The notes: generated by a model not told the origin, from the sequence alone. A stretch of 64,000 nucleotides of DNA from Rhizobiaceae bacterium (GCA_019635755.1 JAHBYW010000003.1:62001-126000); one strand, 5' to 3'; counted from the first letter of the stretch, positions 8,504-18,273 are shown. A program made the numbers and translations.

Positions 8504-10167
8504 GCGACCCGACCAGGCTCGGGGCCAAGCTGTGGGGCTGGCTCGACGCCGACCATCCCGATCCGCTCGCCACGGCCCCGAAGGTCGACGGCTGGCTGGC
8601 CGGCATGCTGGGCCTGCCTGAGCTGACGCGAACGCCACCCTCGCCGCTCGACCCGGCGAAGGTGCGCGAGACGCGGCTGACGGCGGAGATGGTCGCAGCG
8701 CTCGAAGCCGCCGTCGGCGGGGGCGTATCGCTTGACCCGGCAGTGCGCGCGCACCGCACCGTCGGACAGTCCTATCCCGACCAGCTGGAGCGGCGCGCGG
8801 GCAAGGTGCGCGACGTGGTCGACGCCGTCGCCTTCCCCGAGAACGCCGTCGAGGCCGGACGGCTGCTGGACGCCGCCGGGCAGCACGGGTTCCGCGTCAC
8901 GCCGGCGGGCGGCGGCACCTCGGTCGTCGGCGGCTTCGATGCGCCGCGGGACAAGCGGCCGCTGGTGGTGGCCGACACCACGCATCTGGCCCGGGTCGAG
9001 ATCGCTGCGGCGGACGGCACGGTGACGGCGGGCGCGGGCGTGCGGCTGGACCGGCTGGACGAGGTGCTGTCGCACAGCAATGTCACGATCGGGCACTATC
9101 CGCAGAGTTTCCACGGCGCGACGGTCGGCGGCGCGATCGCCGCCAACGGCAGCGGCCAGCGCTCCGACCTCTACGGCCGCATCGCCGACCGCCTCGTCTC
9201 CGCCCGCATGGCAACGCCGTCGGGCCTCTGGTCGACCGAAGCATTCCGGGAAGCGTCCGCCGGGCCGTGGCTGGGCGGACTGGTCGCCGGGTCGGAGGGG
9301 CTGTTCGGCATCCTGACCGATGCGACGCTGAGGCTCCAGGCGGCGCCCGAGCATGTCGAGGACCGCGCCTGGCTGGCGCCGTCTTTCGAGGCAGGGCTTC
9401 GGGCGGCGCGCGACCTGGCGCAGGCCGGCCACGGGCTGGCGATGATGCGCGTCTCCGACGAAGCGGAGACGGCGTTCCTGACCGGGTTCCGGCTGGCGCG
9501 CGCGGGTGCCGACGTGCCGCCGCTGCTCGAGCGCACGCTGCTGCTGGTGAAGCGCGCGCCACGCCGCCCGGCGCTCGTGATCGCCGGCTATGAAGGCAGC
9601 AACCAGGGGACGGGACGCGCCTTCGCGCAGGCGACTGCTGCGCTGAGGAAGGCCGGTGCGACCTCGCTCGGCAGCCGGCCCGGCGCGTCCTGGCGGAAGT
9701 CCCGCTACGACCTGCCCCATCTGCGCGAGAGCCTGATGGCGCGCGGGCTGGGTGTCGACACGTTCGAGACGGCGGCCTCGTGGTCGAAGCTGCCGGCGCT
9801 GCACGCGGCCGTCCGCGCAGCGATAACCGACGCCGTGGGCGGCACGCTGGAGGGCACCGGGCACGCGGCGGTGCTCTGCCATGCCGGGCACGCCTATCCG
9901 GAGGGCGCCTGCCTCTACTTCACGGCGATCTTCCCGCGCGCCGACGACGCGCTGGAGCAATGGCGGGCGATCAAGAAGGCGGCGACACAGGCCATCGTGG
10001 CGAATGGCGGGGCGCTCAGCCACCATCACGGCCTCGGCGCCGACCACGCGCCCTGGGTCAAGGACGAAAAGGGCGCCATCGGCGTGGCGCTGCTCACCGC
10101 GCTCGCCCGGACGCTCGACCCTCGACGCATCATGTCCGTCGGCGCGTCGCGGGCGCTCGACGACTGA
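8500..10167 (+). CDS. alkyldihydroxyacetonephosphate synthase-like FAD-binding oxidase
   Basis: 555 residues from a GTG that overlaps the stop of the kinase gene. The PCMH FAD domain carries VTPAGGGTSVVGG, THLARVEI, TIGHYPQSFHGATVGG and AANGSGQRSDLYGRI. The pattern IGHYPQS..G...GSGQ...YG is typical of AGPS/ADPS, which forms the ether bond of alkyl-DHAP from acyl-DHAP. His-rich LSHHHGLGADHAPW near the C-terminus matches the active-site His region of that family. An N-terminal AGPS-like extension (KLWGWLDADH) is also present. The context with glpD and a lipid kinase supports ether-lipid chemistry, but the acyltransferase and reductase are not seen. Confidence 0.8.
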   Translation: MSDPTRLGAKLWGWLDADHPDPLATAPKVDGWLAGMLGLPELTRTPPSPLDPAKVRETRLTAEMVAALEAAVGGGVSLDPAVRAHRTVGQSYPDQLERRAGKVRDVVDAVAFPENAVEAGRLLDAAGQHGFRVTPAGGGTSVVGGFDAPRDKRPLVVADTTHLARVEIAAADGTVTAGAGVRLDRLDEVLSHSNVTIGHYPQSFHGATVGGAIAANGSGQRSDLYGRIADRLVSARMATPSGLWSTEAFREASAGPWLGGLVAGSEGLFGILTDATLRLQAAPEHVEDRAWLAPSFEAGLRAARDLAQAGHGLAMMRVSDEAETAFLTGFRLARAGADVPPLLERTLLLVKRAPRRPALVIAGYEGSNQGTGRAFAQATAALRKAGATSLGSRPGASWRKSRYDLPHLRESLMARGLGVDTFETAASWSKLPALHAAVRAAITDAVGGTLEGTGHAAVLCHAGHAYPEGACLYFTAIFPRADDALEQWRAIKKAATQAIVANGGALSHHHGLGADHAPWVKDEKGAIGVALLTALARTLDPRRIMSVGASRALDD

Positions 10168-10273
10168 CGACGCGGCGGCGGCGTCCGCTGTCGAGCGCAA
10201 AGCGTGCGAGCCTGGCGATCCGCGGGCGGCGCCCTATGTTGGCGCCTATCCCATCGCGAGAGGAGCGCGCGCC

Positions 10274-10756
10274 ATGCCGACGACGCCGAAGAACATGATC
10301 TGCATCTGGTATGATCACGAGGCGGAGGCCGCCGCCCGGTTCTATGCCGACACCTTTCCCGACAGCGCCGTCCGCGCCGTCCACCGCGCGCCGGCGGATT
10401 TCCCGTCGGGCAAGGAGGGCGACGTGCTGACGGTGGAGTTCACCGTCTGCGGCGTCCCCTGCATCGGCCTGAACGGCGGCGACACGTTCACGCAATCCGA
10501 GGCCTTCTCGTTCCAGATCGCCACCGACGATCAGGCCGAGACCGACCGCTACTGGGACGCCATCGTCGGCAATGGCGGGCAGGAGAGCGTCTGCGGCTGG
10601 TGCAAGGACCGGTGGGGCGTGAACTGGCAGATCACGCCGCGGGTGCTGACCGAGGCGATGGCCGCGGGGGGCGACGAGGCCAAGCGCGCCTTCGAGGCGA
10701 TGATGCAGATGAAGAAGATCGACGTCGCGGCGATCGAGAAGGCGCGGCGGGGCTAG
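10274..10756 (+). CDS. VOC family protein (PhnB / 3-dmu-9_3-mt type)
   Basis: 160 residues. The fold shows as CIWYDHEAEAAARFYADTFPDS, then VLTVEFTVCGVPCIGLNGG, FQIATDDQAETDRYWDAIV and WCKDRWGVNWQITPRVL. This is the common PhnB-like glyoxalase/bleomycin-resistance superfamily subgroup of unknown substrate. SD AGAGGAGCG sits ahead of the ATG. It lies 106 bases after the alkyl-DHAP-synthase-like gene; co-transcription is possible but not shown. Confidence 0.85.
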   Translation: MPTTPKNMICIWYDHEAEAAARFYADTFPDSAVRAVHRAPADFPSGKEGDVLTVEFTVCGVPCIGLNGGDTFTQSEAFSFQIATDDQAETDRYWDAIVGNGGQESVCGWCKDRWGVNWQITPRVLTEAMAAGGDEAKRAFEAMMQMKKIDVAAIEKARRG

Positions 10757-10789
10757 GGAAGGCAGGGCTCCCCTCCCGCGAAGGCACGG

Positions 10790-11566
10790 CTAGCCTTTCC
10801 CGGGGTTGCCCGCATCGGCGTCGGCGGCGCCGAGCCCGGCGCCGAGGCCGAGCCCCATGCCGCCCATCGCCATGCCGCCGCCCATGCCGCCCATTCCGCC
10901 GCCGCCACGGCCGCCTCCCCCGCCGGAGCCGCCACCCTCCCCGCGGCCGCCCCGGCCGCCCGACGAACCGGGGCGGGCCGGGCCCTGGTTCGGGATGACG
11001 ACGGAGGTCGGGATCGGATCGAGGTCGAGCGCCTCGCGGATATAGGCGCGCAGCGACACGACGAGGTCGTGGACATGGACCGGGCGGCCGGCCGCCATCT
11101 CCCGCATGGCTGCCGCCGCGAGCTCGACCTGGGCATCGGTGCCGAACAGGACGATGTCGGAGAGCGCGGCCTCGACGGCGTCGCGGATGCGCCGGGCGCG
11201 CTCCGACGCGGGCATGCCGTCGCCGTCGTCCGCGGCCGGTGCGGGTTCAGGGGACGGCGCGCCTTCCGCCGCGGGCGCGTCCGCCGCGGCCGGCGCCGCG
11301 CCAGGTGTGGCGATCCGGGCGCGGCGCAGGTCCCGCATATGCGTGGGGTCGACGGCGAGGTTGCCGGTGAACGACCCGCCCAGCGTCTTGTAGGCGGCGA
11401 TGAGGGCGCGCAGGCGCTCGTTGATCTGCCTGTTCTGCCGCTCGCGGCGCTGCTGGATCGTCACCATCATCAGGAGGCGGATGCCCATGCCGATCATGGT
11501 GATGAGCAGCACCGCGCCGATGGACGTCAGGATCGCCTGCCAGGAGCTGAAGTCGAGATTGCGCAT
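10790..11566 (-). CDS. membrane-anchored hypothetical protein with Gly-rich tail
   Basis: 258 residues, not recognised. One N-terminal membrane helix (about residues 12-33, TSIGAVLLITMIGMGIRLLM) precedes a basic QQRRERQNRQINERLRALIAAYKTLGG segment, an Ala/Pro/Glu linker (about 88-112), and a second helical part (RDAVEAALSDIVLFGT, LVVSLRAYIREALDL). The last 60 residues are almost pure Gly/Met/Arg (GGMGGMGGGMAMGGMG) and probably disordered. It converges with the VOC gene. Confidence 0.6.
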   Translation of the reverse strand: MRNLDFSSWQAILTSIGAVLLITMIGMGIRLLMMVTIQQRRERQNRQINERLRALIAAYKTLGGSFTGNLAVDPTHMRDLRRARIATPGAAPAAADAPAAEGAPSPEPAPAADDGDGMPASERARRIRDAVEAALSDIVLFGTDAQVELAAAAMREMAAGRPVHVHDLVVSLRAYIREALDLDPIPTSVVIPNQGPARPGSSGGRGGRGEGGGSGGGGGRGGGGMGGMGGGMAMGGMGLGLGAGLGAADADAGNPGKG

Positions 11567-11687
11567 GGCTCTGCCTTTCGCGCCAAGCTAGCACCGTCCG
11601 CGCAGCGGGGCGATGCCGATTAGGCTCCTGACAGTCCCCTGTCAGGGGCCTCCTGATATGCAGCGGGGACAGAGGGAGGACAAGCGC

Positions 11688-12152
11688 ATGAGCGGTTTCG
11701 ACGATTTCGATTTCCTGGTCGGCGCGTGGACGATCGACAACGAGTTCCTGACCTGTCGGCTGGCAGGATCGGACGCATGGGAGCGTTTCGAAGCGACGTC
11801 GAAGGTCGAGAAGGTGATGCAGGGACCCGACGGTGTGCATGGCGGCAATCTCGACCAGATGTTCGTGCCGGCGCGCGGCTTCACCGGGATGACGCTCAGG
11901 CTCTACGACCCGGCCGCCGACCTGTGGTCCATCTACTGGTCCGACACCAAGAGCCACCGCCTGTTCCCGCCGACGGTCGGGCGCTTCGAAGGTGGCATCG
12001 GGACATTCCTCGGCGACGATGTCGAAGCCGGCGTTCCGGTGAAGGTGCGGTTTCTCTGGACATCGGGCAGCAGCCCCGTGTGGGAGCAGTCGATGTCGGC
12101 CGACGGCGGAGAGACCTGGGAAAAGAACTGGGTGATGCGGTTCAGGCGGTAG
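11688..12152 (+). CDS. DUF1579-like small soluble protein
   Basis: 154 residues. The pattern FDFLVGAWTIDNEFL at the start, then MTLRLYDPAADLWSIYWSDT, FEGGIGTFLGDD and VKVRFLWTSGSSPVWEQSMSADGGETWEKNW fits the lipocalin-like DUF1579 family often described as having a conserved Trp pattern; function unknown. AGGGAGGA at 11672-11679 sets ATG 11688; the earlier ATG 11657 has no SD. Confidence 0.75.
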   Translation: MSGFDDFDFLVGAWTIDNEFLTCRLAGSDAWERFEATSKVEKVMQGPDGVHGGNLDQMFVPARGFTGMTLRLYDPAADLWSIYWSDTKSHRLFPPTVGRFEGGIGTFLGDDVEAGVPVKVRFLWTSGSSPVWEQSMSADGGETWEKNWVMRFRR

Positions 12153-12209
12153 ACGTCGGCGCAGGCGCCTGACGGCAGGGATACATCCTGCCGCGGGCGA
12201 CGACCTCGA

Positions 12210-14024
12210 TCAGGCGTCGCCCATCTTCAGCGCCTCGATGAAGGCGGCCTGCGGAATGTCGACCTTGCCGAACTGGCGCATGCGCTTCTTGCCCTCCTTC
12301 TGCTTGTCGAGAAGCTTGCGCTTGCGGGTCACGTCGCCGCCATAACACTTGGCCGTCACGTCCTTGCGCAGCGCCGAGATCGTCTCGCGGGCGATCACCT
12401 TGCCGCCGATCGCGGCCTGGATCGGGATCTTGAACATGTGCTGCGGGATCAGCTCCTTCAGCTTCTCGCACATGGCGCGGCCGCGCTTTTCCGCCGCCGT
12501 GCGGTGGACAAGCATGGAGAGCGCGTCGACCGGCTCCTCGTTGACGAGGATGGACATCTTCACGAGGTCGCCCTCGCGGTAGTCGGTCAGGTGGTAATCG
12601 AAGGAGGCGTAGCCCTTCGAGATCGACTTCAGCCGGTCGTAGAAGTCGAACACGACTTCGTTCAGCGGCAGGTCGTAGGAGAGCATCGCGCGCTTGCCGA
12701 CATAGGTCAGGTCCACCTGCACGCCGCGGCGGTCCTGGCAGAGCTTCAGGATGCCGCCGAGATAATCGTCCGGGGTCAGGATGGTGGCGCGGATCCACGG
12801 CTCCTCGATCGACAGGATCTGCATGACGTCCGGCATGTCGGCCGGATTGTGCAGCTCCTTCGTCGTGCCGTCGCGCAACTGCATGCGGTAGACGACCGAC
12901 GGCGCGGTGGCGATCAGGTCAAGGTCGAACTCGCGCTCCAGCCGCTCCTGGATGATCTCCAGATGCAGCAGGCCGAGGAAGCCGCAGCGATAGCCGAAGC
13001 CGAGTGCGGCGGACGTCTCCATGTCGTAGGAGAACGACGCGTCGTTCAGGCGCAGCTTGCCGACGGCGGCGCGCAAATTCTCGAAGTCGGCAGCGTCGAC
13101 CGGGAACAGGCCGCAGAACACCACCGGCTGCGCCGGCTTGAAGCCCGGCAGCGCCTGCGCGGTCGGGCGCCGATCCTCGGTGATGGTATCGCCGACGCGG
13201 GTGTCGGCGACTTCCTTGATCGAGGCGGTGATGAAGCCGAATTCGCCCGGACCGATCTCGTCGGCCTGGATCATCTTCGGCGTGAAGAAGCCGGTGCGCT
13301 CGACGGGATAGCGTGCGCCGGTTCCCATCATGCGGATCTGCTGGCCTTTCCTGAGCACGCCGTCGATGACGCGCACCAGCACGATGACGCCGAGATAGGC
13401 GTCGTACCAGCTGTCGACCAGCATCGCCTTCAGCGGCGCGGCGGCATCGCCCCCTTTGGGCGGCGGCAGCTGGTGGACGATCGCCTCCAGCACCTCCTCG
13501 ATGCCAATGCCGGTCTTGGCCGAGATCAGCACCGCCTTCGACGCGTCGATGCCGATGACTTCCTCGACCTGCTCGCGGATGCGCTCCGGCTCGGCGGCCG
13601 GCAGGTCGATCTTGTTCAGCACCACGACGATCTCGTGGTCGGCGTCGATCGCCTGATAGACATTGGCGAGGGTCTGCGCCTCGACGCCCTGCGAGGCATC
13701 GACGACCAGCAGCGAGCCCTCGCAGGCACGCAGGGATCGCGACACCTCGTAGGCGAAGTCGACATGGCCGGGCGTATCGATCAGGTTGAGGATGTAATCC
13801 TCGCCGTTCCTGGCGCGGTAGTTCAGCCGCACGGTCTGCGCCTTGATGGTGATGCCGCGCTCGCGCTCGATATCCATATTGTCGAGCACCTGCTCCTTGC
13901 CGGCCATCTCGCGCGCGTCCATCGCGCCGGTCATCTGGATGAGCCGGTCGGCGAGCGTCGACTTGCCGTGGTCGATATGCGCCACGATCGAGAAGTTGCG
14001 GATGTGCGAGACGGGGAAAGTCAT
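12210..14024 (-). CDS. lepA: elongation factor 4 (back-translocating GTPase LepA)
   Basis: 604 residues, full length. G1 [16 protein letters not shown], switch [12 protein letters not shown]3 [17 protein letters not shown]4 [13 protein letters not shown] and G5 SAKTG are intact. The LepA-specific C-terminal domain ([33 protein letters not shown]) is also present. LepA binds ribosomes at the inner membrane and helps translation or assembly under stress. It is transcribed alone here and converges with the DUF1579-like gene. Confidence 0.97.
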   Translation of the reverse strand: MTFPVSHIRNFSIVAHIDHGKSTLADRLIQMTGAMDAREMAGKEQVLDNMDIERERGITIKAQTVRLNYRARNGEDYILNLIDTPGHVDFAYEVSRSLRACEGSLLVVDASQGVEAQTLANVYQAIDADHEIVVVLNKIDLPAAEPERIREQVEEVIGIDASKAVLISAKTGIGIEEVLEAIVHQLPPPKGGDAAAPLKAMLVDSWYDAYLGVIVLVRVIDGVLRKGQQIRMMGTGARYPVERTGFFTPKMIQADEIGPGEFGFITASIKEVADTRVGDTITEDRRPTAQALPGFKPAQPVVFCGLFPVDAADFENLRAAVGKLRLNDASFSYDMETSAALGFGYRCGFLGLLHLEIIQERLEREFDLDLIATAPSVVYRMQLRDGTTKELHNPADMPDVMQILSIEEPWIRATILTPDDYLGGILKLCQDRRGVQVDLTYVGKRAMLSYDLPLNEVVFDFYDRLKSISKGYASFDYHLTDYREGDLVKMSILVNEEPVDALSMLVHRTAAEKRGRAMCEKLKELIPQHMFKIPIQAAIGGKVIARETISALRKDVTAKCYGGDVTRKRKLLDKQKEGKKRMRQFGKVDIPQAAFIEALKMGDA

Positions 14025-14264
14025 GGTGCGCGGCGTTTAGCCGTTCGACCGGCCAAGGACAAGCCTGTGGCTCACGGCACGCAGCGCCGCCCTGCGCGCT
14101 TCATCGCTCGGGGCGGACTCAACCTCGCCGCGTGAGTCCCAGCCCGGCCGCTGGACAAGGATTACTTCATGTGATGACGATCTACTTTCCGGTCTTTCGG
14201 GGGAAGCCGGCTTCCGGTGGGTGTTCCCGCACCGGCTTGGGGTGCGTTCCAAGGGAGGGGATCC

Positions 14265-15293
14265 ATGACCTGGCAAACGATTCAAGCTTCGACTGTAAAC
14301 TTCTCGCACCTACTGGCTGATGGGAACGACATCTTCTTCGCTCCCGGCATCTCCGCCACGTCGACGATCGCCACCAACGTGGTTTTCGGGCTGGGCAGCG
14401 GACATCATGTCATCGTGCATGGTGCGCTGAGCAGCAATGGCGGCAACGTCGTAGCGCTCGGGGGAAATGCGAACACGCATTTCGGGTTTACGATCGAAAC
14501 GTCGCTGTCGGGGTCGATCGCGATGAGCGGCGAAGGAAACGCGGTCAGCATCGTCGGCAACGGACCGAACTTCCAGAACTACGGCGCCATCACCTCCGCG
14601 AACACGGCGATCCGGCTGGCCGGCACGATGCAGTTCCTGGCAAGCATACAGAACCCAGGACGGATCCAGGGCGACGAAGCGGGCATCGTCAATGACGGCA
14701 ACAATTCGCTCATGATCACCAATTCCGGCATCATCTTCGCGCGCCTCGTGGCGATCGATGCAGGGGATTCGTTCGACTTCATCACCAACACCGGCCGCAT
14801 CGTCGGTGACATCAAGCTGGGCGGTGGCGCCGACTTCTACAACGGCGCGTCGGGTCTGTTGACCGGCAGGCTCTTCGGCGAAGCGGGCAACGACGCGCTC
14901 GTCGGCGGCAGGCTCGGAGAAACCTTGGACGGCGGCCCCGGCAACGACACGCTGATCGGCGGCCCGGGCAAGGACACGATGACCGGCGGGCTGAACAACG
15001 ACACCTTCATGTTCGCGAAGGGCCATTCCGGCATCGGCTCCAGGGCCGACATCATCACCGACTTCGACAGGTTCGGGAACGACAGGATCGACGTGTCGGC
15101 GCTGTTCGGGCCGAAGATGGCGTTCATCGGCGACGACGCGTTCACCAGGGCTGGGCAGGTGCGCATCAACGACGTGCGCGGGCCTGACGTGATCGTCGAG
15201 ATCAACACGGGCGGCAGCCTTGCCGCCGACGTGTCGATCCGGCTCCTCAAGACGACGTTCGCCTCGATGACCAAGTCGGACTTCGTGCTGTAG
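14265..15293 (+). CDS. RTX-type calcium-binding protein with beta-helix-like N-terminus (copy 1)
   Basis: 342 residues. Residues about 15-215 carry degenerate NxG-type turns (ITNSGIIFARL, ITNTGRIVGDIKLGGGADFYNG) as in parallel beta-helix secreted proteins. Two to three RTX nonapeptide units follow (GGPGNDTLIGGPGKDTMTGG), then TDFDRFGNDRIDVS and a C-terminus ending SDFVL, typical of type I secretion signals. There is no N-terminal signal peptide. No ABC exporter or HlyD partner lies in the window. SD AGGGAGGGG precedes the ATG. The next gene is a close paralogue. Confidence 0.8.
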   Translation: MTWQTIQASTVNFSHLLADGNDIFFAPGISATSTIATNVVFGLGSGHHVIVHGALSSNGGNVVALGGNANTHFGFTIETSLSGSIAMSGEGNAVSIVGNGPNFQNYGAITSANTAIRLAGTMQFLASIQNPGRIQGDEAGIVNDGNNSLMITNSGIIFARLVAIDAGDSFDFITNTGRIVGDIKLGGGADFYNGASGLLTGRLFGEAGNDALVGGRLGETLDGGPGNDTLIGGPGKDTMTGGLNNDTFMFAKGHSGIGSRADIITDFDRFGNDRIDVSALFGPKMAFIGDDAFTRAGQVRINDVRGPDVIVEINTGGSLAADVSIRLLKTTFASMTKSDFVL

Positions 15294-15453
15294 GGCGTAA
15301 TAGACCTGGCCGAGGGGCCATGCCGAAGCATTGGGCGGCCGCTGTACAACCGGCTTCCCCAGCGGCATGATCCTGTTCCGGGCATGTTGAGGGCTGCCGG
15401 CAGCAACACGCGGATCCCCCAGCTGGACCTGCGGCAACCAAGGAGCGCGCTCT

Positions 15454-16485
15454 ATGACCTGGACAACAAGGGACACCTCAGCGAATGGCGTCCAGTTCAT
15501 GCTGAACAGCGGGGACGACATCTTTTTCGCTCCGGGGGTGACGGCGCAGACTCAAGGCCTTGCCCAGGCCGTGGTCACGGGCGCCGCGAGCGGCCATCAC
15601 GTTCTCGTCTACGGGTCGCTCATGACGGCGAACGCCGGGACTGTCGTGCTCGGGTTCAACCCCGCCACGAACAGCGGCAACATGGTGGAGACGGCTGTGG
15701 CGGGGAGCATCCAGTCCCTCAGCGAGGCCGCCGCCGTTTCGATGCGGAGCAATGCCGCGACGATCCTCAATGCAGGCACGATCGGCTCGGCCGGCACGGC
15801 GATCCGGCTGACCGGCACGATGGTACTCCCCACCACCGTCACCAACACAGGCACAATCCGGGGAGACGAGTTCGGGATCGACAACCAGGGCACCAACCCG
15901 CTGAACATCACCAATTCCGGCCTGCTGTTCGCCCGCCTCGTCGCCGTCGATGCCTCCGACAGCGCCGACATCATCAACAACAAGGGACGCATCTTCGGCG
16001 AGATCAGGCTGGAAGGTGGCAACGACATGTATAACGGCAAGACCGGCCAGCTCTTCGGCAAGCTGTTCGCCGGCGCCGGCAACGACACCATCATCGGCGG
16101 GACGCGCGGCGAGACCTTCGACGGCGGCGCCGGCAACGACCTGATCATCGGCGGCCCCGGCAAGGACTTCATGACCGGCGGTCCCGGCAACGACACCTTC
16201 CGCTTCCTCAAGGGCGATTCCGGAAACGGCTCCAGGGCGGACGTGATCACGGACTTCGACAAATCCGGCAACGACCGCATCGACGTGTCGGGACTGTTCG
16301 GGCCGAAGATGTCCTTCATCGGCGACGACGCGTTCACAAAGGCCGGGCAGGTGCGCATCAACGACGTGCGCGGTCCGGACGTCGTGGTCGAGATCAACAC
16401 GGGCGGAAGCCTGGCCGCGGACGTGTCGATCCGGCTCTCGAAGACCAGCTTCGCGTCCATGACCGCGTCGGACTTCGTGCTGTAG
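15454..16485 (+). CDS. RTX-type calcium-binding protein with beta-helix-like N-terminus (copy 2)
   Basis: 343 residues, colinear with copy 1 over its length: both start MTW, both have DGNDIFFAPG/SGDDIFFAPG near residue 20, GDEAGI/GDEFGI, GDIKL/GEIRL, GGPGKD RTX units and a SDFVL end. The last roughly 300 bases are nearly identical to copy 1 at DNA level, whereas the first half has diverged. This suggests tandem duplication with later exchange at the 3' end. SD AAGGAG sits upstream. Likely exported by a type I system encoded elsewhere. Confidence 0.8.
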   Translation: MTWTTRDTSANGVQFMLNSGDDIFFAPGVTAQTQGLAQAVVTGAASGHHVLVYGSLMTANAGTVVLGFNPATNSGNMVETAVAGSIQSLSEAAAVSMRSNAATILNAGTIGSAGTAIRLTGTMVLPTTVTNTGTIRGDEFGIDNQGTNPLNITNSGLLFARLVAVDASDSADIINNKGRIFGEIRLEGGNDMYNGKTGQLFGKLFAGAGNDTIIGGTRGETFDGGAGNDLIIGGPGKDFMTGGPGNDTFRFLKGDSGNGSRADVITDFDKSGNDRIDVSGLFGPKMSFIGDDAFTKAGQVRINDVRGPDVVVEINTGGSLAADVSIRLSKTSFASMTASDFVL

Positions 16486-16499
16486 CGGCCAGGGCCACA

Positions 16500-16529
16500 G
16501 GCGGTTTGCGCAGCGCCGCGCAAACCGCC
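16500..16529 (+). terminator. long perfect hairpin after RTX copy 2
   Basis: A 12-bp perfect stem (16500-16511 with 16518-16529, GGCGGTTTGCGC type) with a 6-nt loop starts 15 bases after the stop. No T run follows, so it may stop RNA decay or give partial termination between copies 2 and 3 rather than act as a full intrinsic terminator. Confidence 0.55.
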
Positions 16530-16602
16530 GGACAGCCATGACGCATATGTCGGGTCGAAGCGGGCGCATTTACGCGCCGACGGCCCTCCGGGAGAGGAAC
16601 AC

Positions 16603-18273
16603 ATGGCCATCTACAGACACTGGACGCTGCCGATGCCGGTGGTGGCCGCGCAGGGCGCTTCGGTTTCACTGCCCTCGATGCTGGCGAAGGCGTTTGGAAC
16701 AGCGCCGGCCGGCGTCAGCGACTACTGGGTCACCTATTATCCGGCCGCGCAGCTGGCCGCCTGGGACAATGGCTACTGGAACCCCTCGTCGCCGTCAGTC
16801 GCGACCTGGTTCGTCGGCGGCCGCGACATCGGCGGCGGCTTCGGCAACCAGCGCCATGTGCCGGCCTCGCAGATCGGCTCGGCAACGCTGAAGGCCGGCA
16901 ACGACATCGGGCCGCTCGCCTATGTGACGGTGCCGAACGGCGGCACGCCCGGCAACTACACCAGCTACATCCAGTATTCGCTGGTCACCGTCGATCCGCG
17001 CGTGATGTCGCCCACCGCCGGCAAGGGTGCGCCGACGCCGGCCGACATCGTCGCATCGGCGTACCGTTTCGCCAGCTTCCACGGCACGCCGCTGAACGAC
17101 AATGACTGCGGCTTCATCGCCAGCGCGGTCGCCGCGGCCGCCGGCGCAACGATGACCGACAACGTCCAGAGCATCGTGCCGTCCGAGAACGAGGAGGGCG
17201 GCTTCTGGCGCATCGTCCATCGAGGCTCCGACAATCCGCGCGCCGACTGGCAGGAACTCGTCAAGCCGGGCGACATCGTCCGTTTCGGCTGGACGGCGGG
17301 CAGTTTCCACACGATCACCGTGCTCGCCAAGAATGGCGACGGCACGATCCGGGTCTACGACAACACCGCGCGGGCACCGGGCGCGGCAGAGACGCATATC
17401 GGCGTCCACGACGTGGACTACGATCAGTTCTCGAAACCCGGCTCGGTCACGATCTACCGGCTGACCACGGACGGCCTCTATCTGCAGACCGGCACCAGCC
17501 TGGCCGAGACCCTGCCCGGCACGCGATTCAACGACGACCTCCGCGGGCTCGGAGGCAACGACACCCTGCACGGAGGCCTCGGCAACGACGTGCTGACCGG
17601 CGGGCTGGGCAAGGACACGCTGTACGGGGGACCGGGCAACGACAGATACAACCTCGAAAACGGGACCGACCGCATCGTTGAGACTTCCGGCAGCGACACG
17701 ATCACCTCGACCATCACGCGATCGCTCGCCGGCTACGGCGCGATCGAGCACCTGACACTGCTCGGCAGCCGCGCCATCAACGGCACGGGCAACGCGCTTG
17801 GCAACACGATCACCGGCAACGTCGCAGCGAACCTCCTGTCGGGCGGCAACGGCCACGACAAGCTGTCCGGCCTGGGCGGCGCCGACCGGCTGATCGGCGG
17901 CGCCCACAACGACACGCTGAACGGCGGCGCCGGCCGCGACACGATGACGGGCGGGCCGGGCAACGACATCTTCGTCTTCAACGTGGCGCCGACCAGCGCC
18001 AACCGCGACCGCATCACCGACTTCAATTTCGGCAACGACACGATCCGCCTGGACAATGCCGTCTTCACCGAGATCGGCCCCAACGGCCGCCTGAAAGCCG
18101 GCGCGTTCGCGCTGGGCAGCGAGGCAAGGCAGTCCGACGACCGCATCATCTACCACAAAGCGACCGGCGCGGTGTTCTACGATCCGGACGGAGCCGGCGG
18201 GGTGGCTCAGAGCCTGATCGTGACGCTCACGAACAAGCCGACCGTCACGGTGCTGGACTTCTTCGTGATCTGA
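16603..18273 (+). CDS. RTX protein with papain-fold (CHAP/NlpC-P60-like) N-terminal domain
   Basis: 556 residues. The N-terminal 290 residues differ from copies 1 and 2 and contain NDNDCGFIASAVAAAAGA (Cys169), KPGDIVRFGW, FHTITVLAKNGDGTIRVYDNT (His236, Asp253). The order Cys-GD-His-Asp resembles CHAP or NlpC/P60 cysteine peptidases/amidases; this is inference from pattern. RTX units follow at about 315-350 and 425-460 (GGLGNDVLTGGLGKDTLYGG, GGAGRDTMTGGPGNDIFVF), then the DRIIYHKATGAVFYDPDG block and a VLDFFVI end like type I secretion signals. SD GGAGAGG precedes the ATG. Confidence 0.8.
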   Translation: MAIYRHWTLPMPVVAAQGASVSLPSMLAKAFGTAPAGVSDYWVTYYPAAQLAAWDNGYWNPSSPSVATWFVGGRDIGGGFGNQRHVPASQIGSATLKAGNDIGPLAYVTVPNGGTPGNYTSYIQYSLVTVDPRVMSPTAGKGAPTPADIVASAYRFASFHGTPLNDNDCGFIASAVAAAAGATMTDNVQSIVPSENEEGGFWRIVHRGSDNPRADWQELVKPGDIVRFGWTAGSFHTITVLAKNGDGTIRVYDNTARAPGAAETHIGVHDVDYDQFSKPGSVTIYRLTTDGLYLQTGTSLAETLPGTRFNDDLRGLGGNDTLHGGLGNDVLTGGLGKDTLYGGPGNDRYNLENGTDRIVETSGSDTITSTITRSLAGYGAIEHLTLLGSRAINGTGNALGNTITGNVAANLLSGGNGHDKLSGLGGADRLIGGAHNDTLNGGAGRDTMTGGPGNDIFVFNVAPTSANRDRITDFNFGNDTIRLDNAVFTEIGPNGRLKAGAFALGSEARQSDDRIIYHKATGAVFYDPDGAGGVAQSLIVTLTNKPTVTVLDFFVI

